Assembly: GCA_018333395.1 (NCBI GenBank)
Contig: JAGXSQ010000158.1
Coordinates: 1 to 27,403, forward strand
Length of the DNA: 27,403 nt
Origin: Dethiobacter sp.
GTDB lineage: Bacteria > Bacillota_D > Dethiobacteria > Dethiobacterales > Dethiobacteraceae
Direction: 5' to 3'
Every line of letters begins with the position of its first letter. Position 1 is the first letter of the stretch. Below the pieces are notes generated by a model. It was given only the letters and a program-made list of their open reading frames with translations, ran no database searches and had not been told where the DNA came from. A program made the position numbers and the translations under genes. This document shows positions 1 through 7,841 of the stretch, piece after piece.

Positions 1-147
1 GCTGTAAAAAACAGCTTGATCTATGGTGATATAAGCAATGGTCCCTTAGAAGGAGTCAACAGCAGGATCAAAGCAATCCACCGAAGGAGTTCGGGCAGAG
101 CAGGCATCTTTCTGCTCAATGCGTATATGGTTTTGCCGGGGGGCTAA
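1..147 (+). CDS. ISL3-type transposase, C-terminal end (cut by window edge)
   Basis: Frame 1 is open from the first base to a TAA at 145-147 and gives 48 residues. It contains SNGPLEGVNSRIKAIHRR followed by a short tail (SSGRAGIFLLNAYMVLPGG). The pattern 'SNG..EG.N..IK...RR' is the usual C-terminal end of ISL3-family DDE transposases, after the catalytic Glu region. The rest of the gene lies outside the window, so whether the element is intact cannot be judged. The sequence AAGAGCC at 185-191, about 40 bp after the stop, resembles the GGCTCTT ends of ISL3 elements and may be the right end. Family assignment is from motif memory only. Confidence 0.7.
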   Translation, partial: AVKNSLIYGDISNGPLEGVNSRIKAIHRRSSGRAGIFLLNAYMVLPGG

Positions 148-222
148 GTATATGAAATTCATAGTATTATCCTCGCCTTTGAGTAAGAGCCCATGAACGT
201 TTTCGCTTGTCCAGTGCTTTTT

Positions 223-240
223 GCGAAAAAATTTTTTCGC
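223..240. repeat. 18-bp perfect palindrome
   Basis: GCGAAAAAA is followed directly by its reverse complement TTTTTTCGC, with no loop. In addition TTTTCGCTTG occurs twice, at 200-209 and 235-244. The site lies just outside the presumed end of the ISL3 element. It could be an operator-like site or insertion debris; nothing decides between these. Confidence 0.5.
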
Positions 241-353
241 TTGGCCGCTTAAACCCTTAACAGATAAGCCTCTATTTATTCATGCGTCAGTTGTGGGCCA
301 GTGTGAACGGACTGTGATATTGTCCTGACTTTTACAGTTCAAAAGAGGTGAGA

Positions 354-384
354 AGCCCATAGTCGTTGAAGCTATGGGCTTTTT
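354..384 (+). terminator. Rho-independent terminator-like hairpin
   Basis: AGCCCATAG (354-362) pairs perfectly with CTATGGGCT (372-380) around a 9-base loop, and the right arm runs into TTTTT. This is a textbook intrinsic terminator on the plus strand. It could stop transcription leaving the upstream IS element before the SIMPL gene. It might instead be part of a mobile-element end, because no intact gene directly precedes it. Confidence 0.6.
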
Positions 385-590
385 CGCGTTTAGGCTCGTA
401 TTTAATCGGGAACAGTTGCAGGCTGGAACGGCCTTTGTGAAGGAAGAAAACGAGGCTTGCAAAGCTGAAATCTCCTCCAGCGCGGCGGTACATGGCACGT
501 AAGCTAGTTTTTACCTGTGGGAACTTTTTCTGATAACTTGCGTCGATAAAAGCAGCAAGACAAATCAACCAGACAAGGGAGGATACAAAC

Positions 591-1343
591 ATGACAAGGA
601 AAAACAGGATTACGGCAGCCCTATTATCGATTATGGTCCTTTCACTCGGTATCTTTGCGGTCAGCGCGACAAACACAGGGAATAAGGCCTTGGCTACGGC
701 ACCAGACATAGCCAAGCCGGAACAGAAACTGGTTACCGTCCAGGGCGAAGGTGTTATCAATGTTGCTCCCAACATTGCCTTCGTTACTTTGGGGGTTGAT
801 ACCACCAACAAGAAAGTGCTCCCAGCACAGACAGAGAATAAAGAGAAAATGAAAGCCATCATGGATGAGTTGAAGAGGCTCGGCGTTCCGGAAAAAAATA
901 TCCAAACACAGGAATACAATATATTTCCCGAGTATAACTGGGAGAAAGAAAGACGTACGTTGATCGGTTATCGCGTTCTCAACAGGGTTAGAGTAAAAAT
1001 CACAAAGATTGACGATACCGGAAGGATTCTGGATGCTGTTACGGCAAAGGGCGCCAATACCATAGATAGCATCAGGTTTGCCGTTTCCGATGCCAACAAG
1101 GCTTATCAGGAGGCCCTAAGGATAGCCTTGAAAAATGCAGAAGAGAAAGCAAAAGCTATGGTAGAGCAGTTTGGGTACACTAAAGTTACTCCGGTCACCA
1201 TAATTGAGGGCTCGCAAGCATCTATCGTGCGGGATTTTGCTCAGAGAATGGCCGCTACAGAAGCGGCGAACGTTACCCCTGTCAGCACAGGTGAAATGGA
1301 AATTCGGGCACAAGTTAATGTAAGCTTTGAATTCTCAAAATAA
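591..1343 (+). CDS. Secreted SIMPL-domain (DUF541) protein
   Basis: The 250-residue product begins with a basic stretch (MTRKNR) and a hydrophobic run to about residue 26, a signal peptide or anchor. The SIMPL/DUF541 domain then covers about residues 46 to the end. Family hallmarks are VTVQGEGVINVAPNIAFV near 48-65, the 'IQTQEYNIFPEY' strand and a long helix rich in A, E and K (NAEEKAKAMVEQFGY). SIMPL proteins (YggE/BP26 type) are periplasmic or cell-surface proteins of poorly known function, linked to stress and kinase signalling in some hosts. The start is set by GGGAGG about 9 bases upstream of ATG. The gene stands alone, divergent from IS debris and convergent with the methyltransferase. 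Confidence 0.9.
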   Translation: MTRKNRITAALLSIMVLSLGIFAVSATNTGNKALATAPDIAKPEQKLVTVQGEGVINVAPNIAFVTLGVDTTNKKVLPAQTENKEKMKAIMDELKRLGVPEKNIQTQEYNIFPEYNWEKERRTLIGYRVLNRVRVKITKIDDTGRILDAVTAKGANTIDSIRFAVSDANKAYQEALRIALKNAEEKAKAMVEQFGYTKVTPVTIIEGSQASIVRDFAQRMAATEAANVTPVSTGEMEIRAQVNVSFEFSK

Positions 1344-1456
1344 TAAACTGACATAGGACATGGATGGATAATTAAGCAACCCTAAAACCTCCGAGGAAAA
1401 TTCAGGCCAGCGACGGAGCATGGAGGAGAACGCACGGCCAGGTATAATGGAGAAAA

Positions 1457-2188
1457 TCAGCATTCAGCTACTGCAATCGTGGCCTGTGACTCGGCCGCCT
1501 GATATTCCCCATACTTATAATCCCCGTATACCCTGACAACTGTAAATCCCGCCTCCAGGAGCAACATTTCCAGGTCGGCCCGCCGGATCGGCCGCAGTAC
1601 GACCCTGTTTTCAAAGCAGCCTGAACTCTCATCCTTCCCGGTCACTTCCAGTACAGAGTCAAACAGCAGACGCTCCTCGCCCCGTGGGCGGTATGTACGG
1701 GTGAAACGTAAGCCTTCCCGCTCAATCAGCGGCAGCTTTGTATCTCCTGAAGCGAGGATCCGGTCAAAATTGACGATTTGCAGCACGGCCCTGCCGGGAC
1801 TGTGCAGCACTCCCCGCATGGCCGCCAGCGCCCTCTTTAAATCATGCTTTTCAAGTAAATGAGGCAGTGAATTGCCAATGCAAAAAAGGCCGTCAAACAG
1901 CAGCCCCAGGGCCTCCGGCTCCCGCATGTCGCCCACTGTGAACCTGACCTCCACGTTGGCGTCCGCCGCCTTTTGTTGGGCCTGTTCAATCAAAACTGGC
2001 TCCAGATCCGTCCCCCATACTTTGTACCCAAGACGCGCCAGTTCAAGCGCGTATGTACCCGTACCGCAGGCCAGATCAAGAACCCGACGGGCGCCCACAG
2101 CAGAAAATTCCCTGTGCAGGAAAGCAGTTTTGGTTTGTTCCAGAGGAAAGATTAAATCATAATGGCCGGCCAGGCTGTGATAAAACAT
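1457..2188 (-). CDS. Class I SAM-dependent methyltransferase
   Basis: The 243-residue protein has the glycine-rich SAM site VLDLACGTGTYALELARLG near residues 36-54, then an acidic motif II (GTDLEP), motif 'VGDMRE' and a 'LFCIGNSLPHL' strand matching motif IV of small-molecule methyltransferases. The fold is a single Rossmann domain with an extra beta region toward the C-terminus (about residues 130-200), as in the UbiE/YcgJ-like group. Substrate cannot be told. The ATG start is preceded by GGAGG at about 2191-2195. The gene is monocistronic and its tail converges on the SIMPL gene. Confidence 0.85.
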   Translation of the reverse strand: MFYHSLAGHYDLIFPLEQTKTAFLHREFSAVGARRVLDLACGTGTYALELARLGYKVWGTDLEPVLIEQAQQKAADANVEVRFTVGDMREPEALGLLFDGLFCIGNSLPHLLEKHDLKRALAAMRGVLHSPGRAVLQIVNFDRILASGDTKLPLIEREGLRFTRTYRPRGEERLLFDSVLEVTGKDESSGCFENRVVLRPIRRADLEMLLLEAGFTVVRVYGDYKYGEYQAAESQATIAVAEC

Positions 2189-2293
2189 CGGACCTCCAAA
2201 ATTGCCGTCAGTGGACCTGACTCATTTTAGCACACAAACGCAATCCTTACCAGGCGGCCGCGTCCGGTCAGGAACGGCAAAAGCATGAACCCA

Positions 2294-2655
2294 TTACCTT
2301 CCATAAGCCCTCATAAAAGGCTTTTTGAAAACGCTGTGTGGTTTTTTCATTTTGAGTGTCTTTCCTTCCGCCCTGGCTCCTTCCAGCATGACAAGTTCGT
2401 CCCGCATTGCTTTTTCCCGCAGTTCGTAGAACCTGCGCTCCCGCTCGCTGCGTCAAAAAGTTTCCTCCATGGTAAGGCTTTACGAATAGCCGGGTTTTCC
2501 ATGGCGATCGCCTCCAGTTCCTCCCCTTCAAGATTGTTTAAATACATCAACCAGGCTTCCAAAGCGTCTTTCGGCCGCTGGTTCAGCTTTTTCACTTTCT
2601 CCAGTTCCAAAAAATGCATTTCCAGATCGTCAGAAAGGATTTTTCCGGTTTTTCG
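2294..2655 (-). pseudogene. Broken C-terminal remnant of Rpn/PD-(D/E)XK nuclease-transposase
   Basis: Two minus-strand frames join into one family-like tail. The first reads ILSDDLEMHFLELEKVKKL and then NQRPKDALEAWLMYLNN, with ENPAIRKAL further on. After about 2475 the reading continues in another frame as LTMEETF, a TGA stop, then RSERERRFYELREKAMRDE. That order (HFLELxKLKK, DPLEAWL.FL, ENPAI.KA, ER..YE.REKAl.DE) is the C-terminal half of the Rpn family ('PD-(D/E)XK nuclease family transposase'). It carries one frameshift, one internal stop and a TAG just upstream at 2656-2658. The catalytic N-terminal half is missing, so it is a decayed fragment. It lies just downstream of the GGDEF gene. 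Confidence 0.7.
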
Positions 2656-2671
2656 CTAAATGGTATATAAT

Positions 2672-4027
2672 TCAAGCCGGTTCTAACACAGATGTGCCCG
2701 CGTTGCAGTTATTGCGGCAATGGGCTTTGCCCCGCTTGCTCTCGTACATTAATTCATCTGCTTTTTTTAACAAATCCTCAATACTGCAAGGCTCTTCGCC
2801 AGGGTCGCAATAAACAATGCCCGCGCTGAGGGACAATCTATAGCGGTTTTTTGCGGCGGTATTATGGCCATCTAAATTTTTCCGCAGTCGATCAATAATA
2901 GCGTCCCCATTAAGCTCACCTGCCCCAATTATCATGACCACAAATTCATCCCCGCCTAGGCGCGCGATCACATCCGACTCCCGGAAAGTGTTCTTGAGGA
3001 TGTTTGCCGTCGCGGTTAAAGCTTTATCCCCCTCGCTATGCCCGTATTGGTCATTGGCTGATTTCATCCCGTCAACATCAATAAAAATAAACCCGCTCTT
3101 TGTCTTCTCGCGATTAGCCGCCTTGATCTGTTGTTCGGCCAGGAGAAAAAATCCCCGCCTGTTTTTTAGTCCGGTAAGTTCATCAGTGATAGACATTTCT
3201 TTTAGCCTGGCCTCGCCTTCGGCAAGCTTAACAATCATCTTTTTCTGCTCGTTATTGAGCTGATCAAGATTAAGCCACTGCCGCCTCAAGTGGTACAAAA
3301 GAAAAAGCATCGCCACAACTACTACCACAAAAATAGCGGCGTGGGTAGCAACTATGCTGATAATTTGTGGTTCAACAATAGCAAAGCGTGATGCCGCCTG
3401 TTCACTGACAGAAAGACCGCCGAGGAGGTCCCCTTCGCTGAAGCCATGATGGCATTTCAAGCATTCCGCTCTTGCTCTGAGGGGCAGCATATATTTTAGC
3501 AAAGCACCCGATTCATCCTCGATAAGGGCAAATTTTTCTGTCTGTCCATTGTTAAAACTCTTTAGCGCGCCGCTTTCCCATGCATCAGGCGCATTGACCG
3601 GGTTTAACGGCTGCAGGCTGGTCATGCGGATAGACTTCTCTTCCCATCCATGCAACAAGGCCTGTTCAGCTACCTGGCGGCTGATTAAGGCATGTGATAC
3701 CTGCGTGAACCTTAAGCCGTGGGCAGTAACAATTTCTCTGTCCGGCAAATCCGCAAAAAATGGCTCTAGCGGAACCCATTCTGTAAGCGGAACATATACC
3801 CGCTCATGTTGTGAGGTCCACATGATGGTGGACAAAGCTACTCCGGCCAGCGTCTGCGCCTCGTATATAAAGGTCTTAAGCGTGTTCTGCCTTAGAGAGT
3901 ATAGATTCCAGAGCAATGAGGCGGAAGCCAGCAAGATCCATACCAACAGGGGAATGCCCCAGAATTTTCTGGAGCCAAGGCAACTGACCGAAATATATTC
4001 CCTAAATTTACTGAGATTTCCTCTCAT
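2672..4027 (-). CDS. Membrane diguanylate cyclase with DUF3365 (Tll0287-like) heme-type sensor
   Basis: The 451-residue protein has a membrane segment at about 23-43, an extracytoplasmic domain to about 220, a second membrane segment at about 222-246, a short coiled linker and a GGDEF domain from about 280. The sensor region resembles DUF3365/Tll0287-like domains and contains CLKCH (189-193), a CxxCH covalent heme c motif. The GGDEF active site (358-362) is intact, and RESD at 349-352 is a product-inhibition I-site, so it should make c-di-GMP and be feedback-regulated. I chose ATG at 4027 because the frame upstream to 4366 only overlaps the small gene before it and is rich in Trp, Arg and Gly. 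The ribosome binding site (GTGAGG) is weak. It is the last gene of the minus-strand run. Confidence 0.85.
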   Translation of the reverse strand: MRGNLSKFREYISVSCLGSRKFWGIPLLVWILLASASLLWNLYSLRQNTLKTFIYEAQTLAGVALSTIMWTSQHERVYVPLTEWVPLEPFFADLPDREIVTAHGLRFTQVSHALISRQVAEQALLHGWEEKSIRMTSLQPLNPVNAPDAWESGALKSFNNGQTEKFALIEDESGALLKYMLPLRARAECLKCHHGFSEGDLLGGLSVSEQAASRFAIVEPQIISIVATHAAIFVVVVVAMLFLLYHLRRQWLNLDQLNNEQKKMIVKLAEGEARLKEMSITDELTGLKNRRGFFLLAEQQIKAANREKTKSGFIFIDVDGMKSANDQYGHSEGDKALTATANILKNTFRESDVIARLGGDEFVVMIIGAGELNGDAIIDRLRKNLDGHNTAAKNRYRLSLSAGIVYCDPGEEPCSIEDLLKKADELMYESKRGKAHCRNNCNAGTSVLEPA

Positions 4028-4094
4028 GCCGATCGCCTCACAAAAGCTTCTGTTCTCCGTTACAAGAGCTGTGCCGTTTACACACTTTCCAGCT

Positions 4095-4145
4095 TTTCCC
4101 ACAGGCCTTGGCGGGGATACTTTTGCCGCCAAGGCCTGTGGGAAA
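4095..4145. repeat. Perfect 20-bp inverted repeat (long hairpin)
   Basis: Positions 4095-4114 pair without mismatch with 4126-4145 around an 11-base loop. It lies between the small membrane protein gene (stop at 4162) and the diguanylate cyclase start (4027). The arms are GC-rich in the middle but neither strand has a T-run after the stem, so it is not a standard intrinsic terminator. It may attenuate or stabilise the operon mRNA. Confidence 0.85.
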
Positions 4146-4161
4146 TAAACGTTTAGGCGTT

Positions 4162-4386
4162 TTACGGCCTTTTTTCGGCTATCAGGTCTTCCAGCCGTTC
4201 TTTTTGCGCCACCAATTCTTCCAGTGTTGGTTCTGCGCCACCTTTTACCGCCTGGATTACCGGAGCGCAGGCCGGCAGTACCAGGCCCTTCAGCTGATCC
4301 CCGTATTGTTCGTAGAGACGGTATCCCAATACTCCAGTCACAGCACCAACTGCCACACCATACCAAAATTCTGTTTTAACAAACAT
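4162..4386 (-). CDS. Small membrane-associated protein next to metal ATPase
   Basis: The product is 74 residues. Its N-terminal half (MFVKTEFWYGVAVGAVTGVLG) forms one hydrophobic, glycine-rich segment. The C-terminal part is a charged helix (LEELVAQKERLEDLIAEK). Small proteins of this layout, some annotated as DUF5132, are often found beside HMA_2-type P-type ATPases; that family name is only a suggestion here. The start is clear: AAAGGAGGTGAG precedes ATG at 4386, and this ribosome binding site overlaps the last codons and TGA of the ATPase gene, so translation is probably coupled. It may be an accessory or assembly subunit of the ATPase. Confidence 0.75.
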   Translation of the reverse strand: MFVKTEFWYGVAVGAVTGVLGYRLYEQYGDQLKGLVLPACAPVIQAVKGGAEPTLEELVAQKERLEDLIAEKRP

Positions 4387-4390
4387 TTTC

Positions 4391-6550
4391 TCACCTCCTT
4401 TTGCGCAAAGTTGAGTTGCCATTGCCGGGAAGCTTCACAAATATTATTTTGGAACTGTTAGCTACCACACCAATAGTAGTGGCGTTATGTATCAGGGCTG
4501 CCTGGACTGGTGTGATCGTGCCCATCGCTCCCAGCATCATCGCTATGCTGTTAACCATAATGGTGGTTAAGAAATTTTGACGGATGGTTTTCATTGTCTG
4601 TTGAGCAAGTTTAAGCAAAGTGGGCAGCTGCAGGGGGTCATCGCCAATGATGATAACATCACTGGCTTCCATAGCCATATCAGTGCGCTTGCCGCCTAGT
4701 GTTACCCCTACATCCGCATAGGCCAGGGCCGGAGCGTCATTAATACCGTCGCCCACCATCATCACCCTGCTGCCACCCTGCCGGTACCATTTAATAAGGT
4801 TGGCTTTGTCTTCCGGCAACAACTCGGCATAGTAATTGTCAAGAAAAAGTTTATGAGAAATGTGGCTGGCTATCAGCTTTTTATCGCCTGTGAGCAGGAT
4901 AATTTCGTCAACCCCTTGACGGCGCAACTGGTTAATGGCGCGATTCATCCCCGCGCGCACCGGGTCATGAACGCTGATCACACCCATAAGCTTGCCGTTG
5001 CAGGCGATATAAATCATAGCCTCATCCACGGCAGTCTTCAACTCTTCTGTTTGGCAGACACTAAGATCAACTTGATTCTCCAGCATCAGCAGGTCACTTC
5101 CCACCAGTACGGAGGCGCCTTCTACCTCTGCCTGGATACCGCGGCCTAAGATGTTTAGTACCTTGCTGTGCTCCGGAATGGATAGTCTTTGTTCCCTGGC
5201 GTACTGCAAAATACAACCGGCAAAAGGATGCGAGGAATGCTCTTCAGCAGAAGCGGCATAGCAAATTACCTCCTCTTTCGTATGACGGTCAAAATTATAA
5301 ATGTTACGAATTGCCGGGCTTCCTTCAGTAAGGGTTCCCGTTTTATCAAAGACCAGCGTGTCCACCTCGGATAGCCACTCTATGAATTGACCACCCTTGA
5401 TTAAAATGCCCTGTTTGGCCGCTTTGCCGATGGCGGCCGAAATAGCGGTCGTCGTAGAAAGTGTCAGCCCGCAAGCGTAGTCTATGAACAGCATATTCAT
5501 GACGCGGCTCCAGTCTTTGGTCAAGCCGTAGACAGCCGCCGCCATGGCTAAAGACACCGGGACCAGGGACTGGGCCATTTTATCCGCTTGGGACTGAATC
5601 GGCGCCCGTCTGTTTTGCGCCTGTTCAATCAGTTTGATCATGCGGGTAATCGCTGTGTCGTCGCCCACCCGATCCGCCTGGACCTGGATCTGGCCCGACT
5701 TTAGGATACTGCCGGCATAAACACGACTACCCCTTGCCACCTCCCGAGGCATAAATTCGCCAGTAAGCGAAGACTCGTCAACGGCACCCAGACCATGAGT
5801 CACGCTGCCGTCCACCGATATTTTTTCCCCGATAAAAACGGCGATAGTTTCTCCCGGCACAATAGAGCTGATATGAACACGGCGTTCATTTCCGCCTTTC
5901 TCCACCCGCCACACGTAGGGAACATCCAATTTCAGCATCTGCGTGATATAATTTCTCGTCTTTTTGGCCGTATACTGGGTCAGCATTTCCCCGAAATTAG
6001 AAAGGGTAACGATGATTAATGCTGACCCGGCCTTCCCCTTAACCGCCGCGGCAAGGATAGCAACAGCGGTTAAGGTAACGGCGTTTACCTGCCTTGTGAC
6101 TATCAAGCTGTCCAGGCCACTGCGGATAACTTGTTTGGAGGCAAACAGCAAAGCCAGAACCGTGGGACTAATAAGGCGGCGCAGCACGCTTGCCTCGGCA
6201 TTCCGGGCAGGCGTCAGCAAATGTTCCATGGCGTAGACGGCAACAGCCAGAATGTTTTTAAGAATCTCTGCTGGCAACGCTGCCGGCCCGTTTTCTCTAT
6301 AGTCGGGTCGCTCAGCTATTTGTTTACTGTCCGAAAACTGCTCTCTCACCCAGAGCAGGACCTTGCTCTCAGGAAATGAAGCGTTATAGTAGAGCAAGAG
6401 AGTTCCTGTTTGCTCAGTGTAGTTTGCCGCATATACCTGTGGCAGCCGACGACATTTGCTTTCAATCAGTGCCGCACGACCCAAGCCTTTGCCAAGGCGC
6501 ACCCTCATTCTCCCGGGCAAGCGATGGAGCAGCTGTAGAGAATTCTTCAC
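4391..6550 (-). CDS. P1B-type heavy-metal ATPase with N-terminal HMA_2 domain
   Basis: This 719-residue cation pump has an N-terminal HMA_2-like domain (LLHRLPGRMRVRLG, 7-20) without a CxxC metal site, then membrane helices. TGE of the actuator domain is at 263-265, the phosphorylated Asp is in DKTGTLTEG (D402), the P1B-typical HP is at 441-442, and GDGINDAP lies near 600. The transmembrane metal motif is YACGL (358-362), not CPC. This is closer to the Pro-less DYSCA-type motif of CtpC-like pumps, so the transported metal (Mn, Zn, Fe or other) is uncertain. The start is GTG with GGGAGG upstream. The gene follows the HMA_2 gene by 5 bases, which implies one operon. Confidence 0.9.
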   Translation of the reverse strand: MKNSLQLLHRLPGRMRVRLGKGLGRAALIESKCRRLPQVYAANYTEQTGTLLLYYNASFPESKVLLWVREQFSDSKQIAERPDYRENGPAALPAEILKNILAVAVYAMEHLLTPARNAEASVLRRLISPTVLALLFASKQVIRSGLDSLIVTRQVNAVTLTAVAILAAAVKGKAGSALIIVTLSNFGEMLTQYTAKKTRNYITQMLKLDVPYVWRVEKGGNERRVHISSIVPGETIAVFIGEKISVDGSVTHGLGAVDESSLTGEFMPREVARGSRVYAGSILKSGQIQVQADRVGDDTAITRMIKLIEQAQNRRAPIQSQADKMAQSLVPVSLAMAAAVYGLTKDWSRVMNMLFIDYACGLTLSTTTAISAAIGKAAKQGILIKGGQFIEWLSEVDTLVFDKTGTLTEGSPAIRNIYNFDRHTKEEVICYAASAEEHSSHPFAGCILQYAREQRLSIPEHSKVLNILGRGIQAEVEGASVLVGSDLLMLENQVDLSVCQTEELKTAVDEAMIYIACNGKLMGVISVHDPVRAGMNRAINQLRRQGVDEIILLTGDKKLIASHISHKLFLDNYYAELLPEDKANLIKWYRQGGSRVMMVGDGINDAPALAYADVGVTLGGKRTDMAMEASDVIIIGDDPLQLPTLLKLAQQTMKTIRQNFLTTIMVNSIAMMLGAMGTITPVQAALIHNATTIGVVANSSKIIFVKLPGNGNSTLRKRR

Positions 6551-6555
6551 GTTAC

Positions 6556-7026
6556 TTACCTCCCACCTCGCAGCAGCCTGTACACCCAGAAGAACTGTTG
6601 AAGGGAGTTGGCTCGGTTACTACGAAAACCCTTGGCGGCTAGTGTAGCCAGAGCAATACCGAAAAGAGACGGCAGATCAAAAGTCCCATTTGTGGCGATT
6701 TTTAACCGACTGTCCACACTATCAATGATTCTGCTCATCAATATCGTAGCACTGGATGCTTCTTGCTCCATGGCGACCGTCGTTTGCTTCACCACCAACC
6801 CCATAAATTTGTCAAACTGCCTCCGGCCCAAGTGCTGTTGCGTGAAATGGACCAACAGACTGCCGGTAATCGGAGATACGCTGACCTGCTCTACAAGGCT
6901 ATGCCTCCGGAGAGAATCCGCCAACCTTTCGGCCACAGCTTCACTTTTCCAGGCAGGACACTGCAGGCGAATTCTGCCGGGCATGGCGTGTAAAACTTGG
7001 ATGTTCAGCGTGGTAATATTTTTCAT
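6556..7026 (-). CDS. HMA_2-domain protein, partner of metal ATPase
   Basis: The 156-residue protein begins with ITTLNIQVLHAMPGRIRLQC, the 'H.mPGRiRl' signature of HMA_2-like ferredoxin-fold domains. These lack the CxxC pair of classical metal-binding domains. The domain spans about residues 5-75; a helical region follows and a hydrophobic stretch (LPSLFGIALATLAAKGF) near 120-140 may enter the membrane. The same motif opens the ATPase encoded next, so the two may have arisen by duplication or fission. I chose ATG 7026, with GGGGGGTG upstream. An in-frame TTG at 7101 or ATG at 7077 would add a hydrophobic N-terminal segment and would close the 101-base gap to the HD-GYP gene. Confidence 0.75.
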   Translation of the reverse strand: MKNITTLNIQVLHAMPGRIRLQCPAWKSEAVAERLADSLRRHSLVEQVSVSPITGSLLVHFTQQHLGRRQFDKFMGLVVKQTTVAMEQEASSATILMSRIIDSVDSRLKIATNGTFDLPSLFGIALATLAAKGFRSNRANSLQQFFWVYRLLRGGR

Positions 7027-7127
7027 TATCACACCCCCCACGAAAGAAAGTACAACTCTGCCTAGAAATGCCGCCATGACCTTTACCCCTGACTTCCGCA
7101 ATATATTTCCACCATCCTTCCACTAGA

Positions 7128-7808
7128 TTAAGTTTGCTTATCCTGTTGGTTAGCTGCCCATTTTCTCCACAGTTGTGCTGCGGCCTCCACCACTATTGGG
7201 TCAAATTGCTTCTCTTTGTTAAGCTGCAACTCCTGATAGCAACCTTCCCAAGACATAGGTTTTCTGTACGGCCTGTCTGTGGTCATAGCGTCAACAGCAT
7301 CGGCCACGGCAATGACCCTTGAACCTAAAGGAATATAGTGTCGCTGCAAACCCTGCGGATACCCTTGCCCATCCCATCTTTCATGGTGGTAGAGGACGAT
7401 TTTAGCAATTCTAAAAAGCAGTCTTGATTTAGACAAAATGTTATAGCCGACTACCGGGTGTGCCTGTATTTGCTGCCATTCATGAGCAAGCAGCTTTCCC
7501 GGTTTGTTCAAAATATATTCCGAGACCCCCATCTTTCCGATATCGTGCAGATGCGCGGCCATATGCACGTTTTCTAAGTTCACTCCCTTTATCTCCAACG
7601 CGTGCGCCATATCCAGGGACATGTCCGCTACCCGGGAGGAATGACCGCTGGTATAGGAGTCCTTGGACTCCAGCGCCGCAATGAGGCACTCAATGATATC
7701 GTGAAAAAATTCCTGATAAGTCGGCGCAGCCGCTTCACGGTAACCGATAAAGTCGGCACTCCTCTGCTGAACGCCAGATTGCCAGACTCTGACAATCTCT
7801 TTCAACAT
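7128..7808 (-). CDS. HD-GYP domain protein, probable c-di-GMP phosphodiesterase
   Basis: The 226-residue protein is almost entirely an HD-GYP domain, with only about 35 residues before it. Visible signatures are TSGHSSRV (53-60), LHDIGK (87-92, the HD metal pair), HHERWDGQGYP (141-151, containing the GYP variant) and DRPYR (178-182). HD-GYP enzymes hydrolyse c-di-GMP to pGpG or GMP with a di- or tri-metal centre. It has no receiver or sensor domain, so its control must come from partners or expression. The start is ATG with AGGGGGA upstream. It lies 33 bases after the DUF2325-like gene and leads into the HMA_2 and ATPase genes. Confidence 0.9.
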   Translation of the reverse strand: MLKEIVRVWQSGVQQRSADFIGYREAAAPTYQEFFHDIIECLIAALESKDSYTSGHSSRVADMSLDMAHALEIKGVNLENVHMAAHLHDIGKMGVSEYILNKPGKLLAHEWQQIQAHPVVGYNILSKSRLLFRIAKIVLYHHERWDGQGYPQGLQRHYIPLGSRVIAVADAVDAMTTDRPYRKPMSWEGCYQELQLNKEKQFDPIVVEAAAQLWRKWAANQQDKQT

Positions 7809-7841
7809 CAGTGATTTCCCCCTTCGCCGAGTCAGTACATT

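Larger units (their letters stand above)
148..590. other. Intergenic stretch between IS end and SIMPL gene
   Basis: About 440 bases without a convincing intact gene. It holds a possible ISL3 right end (185-191), a perfect 18-bp AT-rich palindrome (223-240), a terminator-like hairpin (354-384) and the ribosome binding site of the SIMPL gene (GGGAGG near 576). A minus-strand frame between about 332 and 575 reads like a protein tail but is not clearly a gene. No tRNA or known riboswitch was recognised. Confidence 0.5.

Noticed and set aside
4028..4366. N-terminal extension of the membrane diguanylate cyclase
   Set aside because: These 113 residues overlap the small membrane protein gene and the 20-bp hairpin, and are not domain-like; the protein makes sense from ATG 4027.
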